DNA from: Planctomycetaceae bacterium
GTDB taxonomy: Bacteria > Planctomycetota > Planctomycetia > Pirellulales > Pirellulaceae
Reading direction: 5' to 3'
Assembly (NCBI GenBank): GCA_003455945.1
Contig: DMPQ01000055.1
Location: 1-5,035, forward strand
DNA: 5,035 nt
Below, one piece after another: positions 1 through 5,035 of this stretch; within the stretch, counting starts at the first letter, position 1; the number at the start of each line of letters is the position of its first letter. A program made the position numbers and the translations under genes. The notes beneath the pieces were generated by a model. The model searched no databases and had not been told where the DNA came from. It saw only the letters and a list, made by a program, of their open reading frames with translations.

Positions 1-32
1 CTTGCCTCGGCCACGGAGTGGCCGGGCCCACG
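1..32. repeat. 32-bp intergenic repeat, copy 1 (cut or starting at window edge)
   Basis: These 32 bases are identical to 232-263. Each copy contains the inverted repeat GGCCAC-GGA-GTGGCC (9-14 and 18-23 here). It can be extended outward to 6-14 and 18-26 with one G-T wobble, giving a short, tight hairpin with a three-base loop. Identity stops at base 33, where the copies diverge. The left boundary cannot be set because the window begins here. Small size, intergenic position, high GC and an internal palindrome resemble REP-type dispersed elements, but I cannot assign it to a named family. Confidence 0.85.
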
Positions 33-154
33 CAAGGCGCCGACTTCTGCAACAACCCAACCAGCCCGAAGCGAAGCGCCGGGATCTGCAGCTTCGAAAA
101 ACGCGGCGAACGGGGGCGATCGCACGACGCCCCAACGGTCGCAACTCGTGGCCC

Positions 155-171
155 CGGGCTCTCCGAGCCCG
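155..171. repeat. GC-rich inverted repeat (7-bp stem, 3-base loop)
   Basis: CGGGCTC at 155-161 pairs perfectly with GAGCCCG at 165-171 around the loop TCC. It sits between the two copies of the 32-bp repeat, and no T-rich run follows on either strand, so it does not look like an intrinsic terminator. It may be part of a larger composite repeat unit that includes the 232-263 copy, but only one copy of this hairpin is visible. Confidence 0.6.
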
Positions 172-231
172 AGGTCGGGTTCGCTCGAACACCGCCTGCA
201 CCTCGATGCTCGTTCGGCAGCCCAGCGAAGC

Positions 232-263
232 CTTGCCTCGGCCACGGAGTGGCCGGGCCCACG
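232..263. repeat. 32-bp intergenic repeat, copy 2
   Basis: This is an exact 32-base match, in direct orientation, to 1-32, with a period of 231 bases. The internal palindrome is at 240-245 and 249-254, extendable to 237-245 and 249-257. The bases after 263 differ from those after 32, which marks one true boundary of the conserved unit. The copy ends about 25 bases before the terminator hairpin of the leftward gene, so it lies in the 3' flank of that gene. Confidence 0.85.
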
Positions 264-281
264 ACGGACCAGGCATCAAGA

Positions 282-318
282 AACGACGAAGGGGGCGATC
301 CGACGGACCGCCCCCTTC
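282..318 (-). terminator. Probable intrinsic terminator of the leftward thioredoxin-like gene
   Basis: GAAGGGGGCG at 288-297 pairs perfectly with CGCCCCCTTC at 309-318, giving a 10-bp stem with an 11-base loop. Read on the minus strand, the hairpin starts 32 bases past the TGA stop of the leftward gene and is followed by the T-rich run GTCGTTTCTT. That is the arrangement of a Rho-independent terminator, although the T run is interrupted. On the plus strand no T run follows, so one-directional use is more likely. Flanking AACGA (282-286) and TCGTT (325-329) could add an outer helix. Confidence 0.7.
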
Positions 319-350
319 TCGAAATCGTTGCCGCTAAGCGATCGCTCGGA

Positions 351-1451
351 TCACTTCTCGGTTTCGAGCGAGCGGAGCAGCTCCTCGAACATCGGCTTGA
401 TCTGAGCCGGAGCGTTCTCCAGCCCCTGCTTCGCCGCTTCGACCGCCGCCTTGGCGTCGCCGGCATCGTTCAGCAGGTTCGCACGGACGTACGAGGTGTA
501 GGCCGACAGGGTCTTGTCGTCCGACTTCACGCCGTCGAGCGCGGCCAGGGCCGTGCCGATCAGCTCCTTGTTGTCGATCGAGCCCGAAGCGACCGCCTCG
601 TGCAGCGCGAAGCCGACGTTGATCGCCAGCATCGGCTGATCGGCCGCTCCGGCGAGCGCGTCGCGGATCGCCCCTTCGATCTTCGACGCTTCGGCACCGG
701 TGTTGGTCAGCAGCTGGAGCCGCATCATGGTGAGCTGCAGCTTCGAGTCGCCGGTGGCGGTCGCCAGCATGCCGTCGACCTTCTCGAGCGCCTCGTCGGT
801 CTTCCCTTCCTGCAGCAGCGTGTAGACCGCCTGCATCGCCAGCTCGGCTTCCTGAGCGGCCTTGAAATCGGCGGCGAACTTCTCGCGATCCCAGCTCCCC
901 GCAACCACCGCCTCGAGCGGCTCGTCCATCGTCATCGGATGGCCGATCCACTCGATCTTCGCATCCTTACCGACGATGAACGCGGTCGGAATGCCGTTCT
1001 GAGCGGCCGCTTCCATGTACGACTTGTGATTCGAGCGATCCGGGTCGGTCGTCAGGCAGTAGGCCGACGTCAGATCCGAATAGGTCTTCCCCGGCTCGCC
1101 GTCGTAGGCGCGCTCGAGGAACTTGGTCACCGTCTCGATCGGCTCGTCGCTGATGCTGACGATCTGCACGCCCTTGTCGGCGTACTTCGTCTGCGTCTCG
1201 GCCAGGTGCGGCATCGAAGCGATGCACGGACCGCACCAGGTCGCCCAGAACTCGACGACATAGACCTTGCCCGACTCGAACTCGGTCACCGGCTTGAACT
1301 GGCCGTTGCCGTCCTTCACCCAATGCTCGACCGCCAGGGCGGGAGCATCCGATCCGACGGTCAGCACACTCTCCTGAGCGCGGGCAGCGGGAACCGACGA
1401 CGCGGCTCCGATCAGCATGGCCAACCCGAAAGCGATCCTGGCGATCTTCAT
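351..1451 (-). CDS. Exported TlpA/ResA-like thioredoxin-fold protein with helical C-terminal extension
   Basis: This complete 366-residue protein is predicted to work outside the cytoplasmic membrane as a thiol-disulfide oxidoreductase. Residues 1-25 form a Sec-type signal peptide: basic start MKIAR, a hydrophobic core, and an ARA site before Q26. The thioredoxin fold covers about 32-185, with the active site WCGPC at 72-76 after the strand VYVVEFWAT, and the cis-proline loop GIPTAF (P155). WCGPC and the preceding strand are typical of the TlpA/ResA/CcmG group. A third cysteine, C132, lies between these motifs. Residues 195-366 are rich in Ala, Glu, Leu and Lys and look all-helical. Segments such as 202-230 and 317-348 resemble TPR helices, but no clean repeat consensus is visible. 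The extension makes it roughly twice the length of a minimal TlpA domain. The ATG is chosen because it gives an intact signal peptide and has GAGAAGGG four bases upstream. The gene appears monocistronic, with its own terminator, and diverges from the large cytochrome-domain gene. The substrate is unknown; haem-ligation cysteines or general envelope redox control are possibilities. Confidence 0.93.
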   Translation of the reverse strand: MKIARIAFGLAMLIGAASSVPAARAQESVLTVGSDAPALAVEHWVKDGNGQFKPVTEFESGKVYVVEFWATWCGPCIASMPHLAETQTKYADKGVQIVSISDEPIETVTKFLERAYDGEPGKTYSDLTSAYCLTTDPDRSNHKSYMEAAAQNGIPTAFIVGKDAKIEWIGHPMTMDEPLEAVVAGSWDREKFAADFKAAQEAELAMQAVYTLLQEGKTDEALEKVDGMLATATGDSKLQLTMMRLQLLTNTGAEASKIEGAIRDALAGAADQPMLAINVGFALHEAVASGSIDNKELIGTALAALDGVKSDDKTLSAYTSYVRANLLNDAGDAKAAVEAAKQGLENAPAQIKPMFEELLRSLETEK

Positions 1452-1455
1452 GGCA

Positions 1456-1463
1456 CCCTTCTC
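1456..1463 (-). promoter_or_regulatory. Ribosome binding site of the thioredoxin-like gene
   Basis: On the minus strand GAGAAGGG lies four bases upstream of the ATG at 1451-1449. It is a purine-rich Shine-Dalgarno match at a usable, slightly short spacing, and supports this start over other in-frame choices. Confidence 0.7.
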
Positions 1464-1530
1464 GATACGGAATGGTTGTCTCGGCAGTCACGACCCGCCG
1501 GATATCCTACGCGAGATCAGCCGACCGGAC

Positions 1531-1567
1531 GAGCGGAATGGGGCGGAACGCCGCCCCGATTTCGCTC
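1531..1567. repeat. Long GC-rich hairpin in the divergent region
   Basis: GGGGCGG at 1540-1546 pairs perfectly with CCGCCCC at 1551-1557 around the loop AACG. Outside this, GAAT (1536-1539) can pair with GATTT (1558-1562) using one bulged A and two wobbles, and GAGCG (1531-1535) pairs perfectly with CGCTC (1563-1567). The whole makes a near-continuous stem of about 16 pairs. No T run follows on either strand, so it is not a standard terminator. It lies 80 bases upstream of the leftward start and 165 bases upstream of the rightward start, so it could be a regulator site or a leader RNA structure. Confidence 0.65.
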
Positions 1568-1721
1568 ATGATTCCCCGGCGACCAACGTCGAAGGTTGCC
1601 CAGCCGCACGCATTTCTAGAGCAGTCGTTCGAGTCACCGCGGACTTCCGACCTGGTGCTTCGCCGTAGCCCGACCACGCTCCCGCTTCGTAGACTGAAGA
1701 GTCTCCGCTCCCCGCCCCGCC

Positions 1722-1727
1722 GAGAGG
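1722..1727 (+). promoter_or_regulatory. Ribosome binding site deciding the start of the large gene
   Basis: GAGAGG sits five bases upstream of the ATG at 1733. The reading frame is open far upstream, with other in-frame ATGs at 1472, 1538 and 1568, so this Shine-Dalgarno match and the signal-peptide-like segment after it are what place the start here. Confidence 0.65.
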
Positions 1728-1732
1728 CTCCG

Positions 1733-4700
1733 ATGCCTGCCCTCCCACCGTACGCGTTCCCGCCGATCGCCCTCGCGTCGTTCCGGCTCTTCGGCCGGTT
1801 CGATACCCCCGTTCGTCGGCCGATCCTCCGGCTGCTCGGACTGGCGATTCCCTGGGTCGTTTCATCGATCGCGACCGGAGGCGAGGGGCCGGACTTCACG
1901 CGCGACGTCCGACCGATCCTCTCGAACCACTGCTTCAACTGTCACGGCCCCGATACCGCGACGCGCGAGGGAGGACTGCGTCTGGATCGTCCCGAATCGG
2001 CGTTCGCGCCGGCCGACAGCGGCCGGATCGCGATCGTTCCGCGCGACGCTGCGGCGAGCGAGCTGATGCGTCGGATCTTGGCCGACGACGATTCGATGAT
2101 GCCGCCGCACGAGTTCGGCAAACCGCTCGACGACGCTCAGCGAGAGATCCTCAGGGCTTGGATCGAGGCCGGGGCGCCGTACGAGGCGCATTGGGCATTC
2201 GCTCCTCCGGAGCGGTCGGCACTCCCCGACGTTTCGCCCCGCTCGGCCGCCTGGAGTCGCTCGGCGATCGATCGCCATGTCGCTCGGCGACTCGAGGCGA
2301 CCGGCCTGGCGCCGCAGGACGATGCGCCGCGCGAACTCTGGCTCCGCCGAGTCACGCTCGATCTGACCGGAGCGCCGCCGACGATCGACGAACGGCGGCG
2401 CTTTCTGGACGATCGCTCCCCCGATGCCGACGCCCGCCTGGTCGATCGACTGCTGGCGAGCGTCGGGCACGCCGAGCGGATGACCAACCTCTGGCTGGAT
2501 GTCGCCCGTTTCGCCGACACCAACGGCTACAACAACGACGAGACGCGATCGATGTGGCCGTGGCGCGATTGGGTCATCGACGCCTATCGGACCGATCTGC
2601 CGTACGATCGATTCCTGACCGAGCAGATCGCCGGCGATCTCCTCCCCGACGCCTCGACGTCGCAGCGCGTCGCGACCGGATTCGTCCGCAATCACGTGCT
2701 GACGACCGAAGGTGGGATCATCGAAGAGGAGTATCAGGCCGAGTACGTCGCCGATCGGGTGCATACCGTCGCGACCGTCTTTCTCGGCCTGTCGCTCCAG
2801 TGCGCCCGTTGCCACGATCACAAGTACGATCCGCTCTCGCAGCGCGACTTCTATCGATTCGCCGCCTTCTTCGGCAACGTTCCCGATCGGATCGTCGGCT
2901 ACTCGCAAGGGAAGATGGCCGAGCCGCTGCTCGAGGTTCCGACCGAGGAGCAACGCCGCTCGCTCGATCGGATCGCGTCTCGCGCGGCCGAGGTGACCCA
3001 GGCGCTGTCGGCTCGCGAAGCCGACGTCGAGTCGATCGATCGCGAAGTCGATGCCTGGTCGGCCGGACTCGATGCCGAGGCACTCGCGGCACTCGGCCCG
3101 ATCGACGAACTCGCTCGCTTCGATCTCGACGCCCCGTCGACCGGCGACGACGGACGCGAGCGATTCGCCGATCGCCGCAACGGGGAGCGATTCGCGACGA
3201 TTCACGGCTCGATCGGTTCGGCCGAACGACCGCTGTCGACGGGAAAGGGCGACCGCGCGTTGTCGCTCGACGGCAACGGTTGGCTCGAGACGCCGGGACT
3301 CGCGGGGTTCGCCGCCGACGACTCGCTCACCATCGCGGCGTGGATCCGACACGATCGTGACGACTCGATGGCGATCGCCTCGCGCATCGACGACGCGGCC
3401 GACTTTCGCGGATGGGATCTGGTCGTCGAACAGGGACACCTGGCCTTCCACTTCGTCGAACGCTGGCCCGATCGCGCCTTCAAGGTCGTCGCCGATCCGA
3501 AGCTCGAAGCGGGACGTTGGCATCATGTCGCCGTCACCTATGCGGGATCGAGGCGGAGCGATTCGGTCCGCTTGGCGATCGACGGTCGGATCGTGTCGAC
3601 CAAGGCGACGACCGACAACGCGATCGGCGGCAGTCCGATCGCCGACCAGCCGCTACGCATCGGACGCCGTAGCGCGAGCCTGCCGTTCTACGGCGCGATC
3701 GACGATCTGCGTCTGTTCGCCGCGCTGCTCGACGCCGAAGAGCTGTCGGCCTTGGCCCGAGGAGAAGAGCCGCGAGGACTGGCCGAGCTGTTGGCGATTC
3801 CCGGCGAGGCGCGCGACGAGGCGACTCGCGACCTGCTGCGACGCCGCTGGCTCGCCGACGTCGATCCGGCCTCGCTCAGCTTGCGTCAGGAACTCGTCGC
3901 CCTGGAAGCCGAGCGAACGGCGATCGAGCAGCAGATTCCGCGGACGATGGTGATGGCCGAACTCGATCCGCCTCGTCCTACCCATCTGCTGATCCGCGGT
4001 CAGTACGATCAGCTCGGCGAAGCGGTCGAGCCGGGGTTGCCCGAAGCGTTGGTGTCGGGCGTCGGGTCGTCTGCGACCGAGCAGACCGACCGCCTCTCGA
4101 GACTCGATCTGGCCCGCTGGATGACGAGCGACGATCATCCGCTGACGTCGCGAGTCGCGGCGAATCGTCTGTGGGAGATGCTCTTCGGCACGGGGCTCGT
4201 CGAGACGAGCGAAGACTTCGGCATCCAAGGGAGTGCGCCGAGTCATCCGGAACTGCTCGATCATCTGGCCTTCGAGCTGATCGACGGTGACTGGAGTCAG
4301 CGACGGCTGCTGCGGCGCATCGTCCTGACCTCGACCTATCGCCAATCGTCGTACGCGTCGCACGAGGGGCTGGAGCGCGATCCGAACGGTCGACTGCTCA
4401 GTCGCGGTCCGCGCCATCGATTGAATGCCGAAACGGTCCGCGACAACGCGCTGGCGATCGCCGGTCTGCTCGAGACGCGCAGCGGCGGTGCGAGCGTGAT
4501 GCCGTATCAGCCCGAGGGGCTGTGGGAAGACGTCTCGGTCGAACGACGCGAGAAGTACGTGGTCGGCAACGGAGGCGATCTGTATCGCCGCAGCATGTAC
4601 ACCTTCTGGAAGCGGACCTGCCCGCCGCCGACGATGGCGAGCTTCGACGCTCCGGACCGCGAAACGTGCGTCGTCCGTCGGGCGAGAACCAACACGCCGC

Positions 4701-5035
4701 TGCAGGCGCTCGTACTGCTGAACGATCCGACCTATGTCGAGGCGGCTCGCGTCCTGGCGGAGTCGCTGTTGAGCGAATCGCAGGATGATCGAGCGCGTCT
4801 GGAGCTTGCCTATCTGCGAGCGGTCTGTCGCCAGCCGAGCGACGCCGAAGCGCGAGTGCTGCTCGATCTGCTCGGCGAAGCGCGAGCGCGTTTCGCGGCC
4901 GATCCCTCGGCGGCCGACAAGCTGACGTCGATCGGCCGATCGCCTCGCCCCGCGACGCTCGATCCGGTCGAGCTCGCCGCCTGGAGCGTCGTGACCGACG
5001 TCATCCTGAACCTCGACGAAACGGTGTCGAAGCCA
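1733..5035 (+). CDS. Exported cytochrome c / DUF1549 / LamG / DUF1553 protein of planctomycetes, 3' end cut by the window
   Basis: 1101 residues are visible with no stop before the right edge. A hydrophobic segment (about 31-46), preceded by an arginine pair, looks like an export signal with possible cleavage after A47. The planctomycete cytochrome c domain (PSCyt1) covers about 54-155: the haem motif is CFNCH at 67-71, with a likely distal Met in SMMPP (121-125). DUF1549 follows at about 175-385, with the family signatures RRVTLDLTGAPPT, WLDVARFADTNGY and YDRFLTEQIAGDLLP, and a second haem-like CARCH motif at 357-361. Residues 402-440 are charged and heptad-like, probably coiled coil. A LamG-like jellyroll spans about 500-672 (WIRH, GRWHHVAVTYAG, GAIDDLRLF). 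A linker with TMVMAE and LIRGQYDQLGEAVEPGLP leads to DUF1553 (about 785-1095: ANRLWEMLFGTGLVETSEDFG, RTNTPLQALVLLNDPTYVEAA, and VILNLDET at the end). In this family the protein usually stops within a few residues of that last motif, so little is missing. The family's molecular role is not established; haem binding and envelope location are inferred, and polysaccharide binding by the LamG part is possible. Confidence 0.95.
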   Translation, partial: MPALPPYAFPPIALASFRLFGRFDTPVRRPILRLLGLAIPWVVSSIATGGEGPDFTRDVRPILSNHCFNCHGPDTATREGGLRLDRPESAFAPADSGRIAIVPRDAAASELMRRILADDDSMMPPHEFGKPLDDAQREILRAWIEAGAPYEAHWAFAPPERSALPDVSPRSAAWSRSAIDRHVARRLEATGLAPQDDAPRELWLRRVTLDLTGAPPTIDERRRFLDDRSPDADARLVDRLLASVGHAERMTNLWLDVARFADTNGYNNDETRSMWPWRDWVIDAYRTDLPYDRFLTEQIAGDLLPDASTSQRVATGFVRNHVLTTEGGIIEEEYQAEYVADRVHTVATVFLGLSLQCARCHDHKYDPLSQRDFYRFAAFFGNVPDRIVGYSQGKMAEPLLEVPTEEQRRSLDRIASRAAEVTQALSAREADVESIDREVDAWSAGLDAEALAALGPIDELARFDLDAPSTGDDGRERFADRRNGERFATIHGSIGSAERPLSTGKGDRALSLDGNGWLETPGLAGFAADDSLTIAAWIRHDRDDSMAIASRIDDAADFRGWDLVVEQGHLAFHFVERWPDRAFKVVADPKLEAGRWHHVAVTYAGSRRSDSVRLAIDGRIVSTKATTDNAIGGSPIADQPLRIGRRSASLPFYGAIDDLRLFAALLDAEELSALARGEEPRGLAELLAIPGEARDEATRDLLRRRWLADVDPASLSLRQELVALEAERTAIEQQIPRTMVMAELDPPRPTHLLIRGQYDQLGEAVEPGLPEALVSGVGSSATEQTDRLSRLDLARWMTSDDHPLTSRVAANRLWEMLFGTGLVETSEDFGIQGSAPSHPELLDHLAFELIDGDWSQRRLLRRIVLTSTYRQSSYASHEGLERDPNGRLLSRGPRHRLNAETVRDNALAIAGLLETRSGGASVMPYQPEGLWEDVSVERREKYVVGNGGDLYRRSMYTFWKRTCPPPTMASFDAPDRETCVVRRARTNTPLQALVLLNDPTYVEAARVLAESLLSESQDDRARLELAYLRAVCRQPSDAEARVLLDLLGEARARFAADPSAADKLTSIGRSPRPATLDPVELAAWSVVTDVILNLDETVSKP

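Larger units (their letters stand above)
1..350. other. Gene-free intergenic stretch with repeats and hairpins
   Basis: No reading frame here has a recognisable domain, a convincing ribosome binding site or an independent reason to be real; the open frames that cross it are GC-rich by-products. It holds two identical 32-bp repeat copies, at the left edge and at 232-263, a 7-bp GC-rich hairpin at 155-171, a weaker GGGGCG/CGCCCC inverted repeat at 113-118 and 128-133, and the terminator-like hairpin of the leftward gene at 288-318. A perfect 10-bp palindrome centred on GCGATCGC lies at 337-346, between the terminator and the stop codon of the leftward gene. The gene to the left of the window is not visible, so the full length of this spacer is unknown. 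Confidence 0.7.
1452..1732. other. Divergent intergenic region between the two genes
   Basis: These 281 bases must hold the start signals for both divergent genes. I see a ribosome binding site at each end, a long hairpin at 1531-1567, and a small inverted repeat AGACT-GAAG-AGTCT at 1691-1704, about 30 bases before the rightward start. No convincing -35/-10 pair stands out on either strand. The minus-strand hexamer TAGGAT near 1504-1509 and the plus-strand TAGACT at 1690-1695 each match four of six bases of a sigma-70 -10 box but lack a good partner. A plus-strand frame in phase with the large gene stays open through this region but shows no protein-like character. Confidence 0.6.

Noticed and set aside
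113..133. GGGGCG/CGCCCC inverted repeat as a terminator for an off-window gene
   Set aside because: The stem is only 6 bp with a 9-base loop, and no T run follows on either strand.
1..263. CRISPR array
   Set aside because: There are only two repeat copies with a 199-base gap, an inner 3-base-loop hairpin, and no regular spacers or cas genes.
18..1571. 517-residue plus-strand open frame antisense to the thioredoxin-like gene
   Set aside because: It runs through the intergenic repeats and opposite a clearly real gene, is very rich in Arg, Gly and Leu, has no recognisable domain, and is explained by the absence of stops opposite GC-rich codons.
1690..1695. TAGACT as a -10 promoter box for the large gene
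   Set aside because: It matches four of six bases and no -35-like hexamer lies at suitable spacing; planctomycete promoters are too poorly defined to call it from sequence alone.
1472..1732. Upstream extension of the large gene to earlier in-frame ATGs (1472, 1538, 1568)
   Set aside because: The frame is open there, but the extension would translate the divergent promoter region and its hairpin and would bury the export signal. ATG 1733 has a good ribosome binding site at the right distance.
2158..3360. 400-residue plus-strand frame overlapping the large gene
   Set aside because: It is strongly Arg- and Ser-rich out-of-frame translation of conserved coding sequence, with no start signal or domain.
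1862..3526. 554-residue minus-strand open frame inside the large gene
   Set aside because: It lies opposite well-conserved cytochrome and DUF1549 motifs, is Arg-rich and of low complexity, has no domain of its own, and is a typical antisense by-product at high GC.

Overview
The window looks like a planctomycete chromosome fragment. The main reason is the large right-hand gene, which has the planctomycete-typical order of cytochrome c (PSCyt1), DUF1549, LamG-like jellyroll and DUF1553. Other support comes from high GC content, strong use of GC-ending codons, and an exported TlpA-type thioredoxin with a helical C-terminal extension. I cannot give a genus from the sequence alone.

Layout, left to right. 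Positions 1-350 hold no supportable gene. This stretch carries two identical 32-bp repeat copies (1-32 and 232-263), each with a compact hairpin, a further GC-rich hairpin between them, and a terminator-like hairpin near 288-318. Positions 351-1451, minus strand, encode a complete 366-residue secreted thioredoxin-fold protein with a WCGPC active site; the terminator lies just past its stop. Positions 1452-1732 are a 281-bp divergent intergenic region with one long, nearly continuous hairpin (1531-1567) and a Shine-Dalgarno sequence for the rightward gene. Positions 1733-5035, plus strand, encode a 1101-residue protein, open at the right edge but apparently only a few codons from its natural end.

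Both products are predicted to be exported. The large protein has two CxxCH motifs, so at least one covalently bound haem c is expected. The divergent neighbour is a TlpA/ResA-like thiol-disulfide protein, a fold that in other bacteria can keep CxxCH cysteines reduced for haem attachment. A functional link here is only an inference from adjacency, because both families occur in many copies in planctomycete genomes. In planctomycetes, DUF1549/DUF1553 genes are commonly followed by a DUF1501 gene, which would lie beyond the right edge.

The most unusual signal not explained by the genes is a strong excess of GATC, especially CGATCG, concentrated in the large gene. I see no CRISPR array, tRNA, rRNA, insertion sequence or clear novel multi-gene system in this window.
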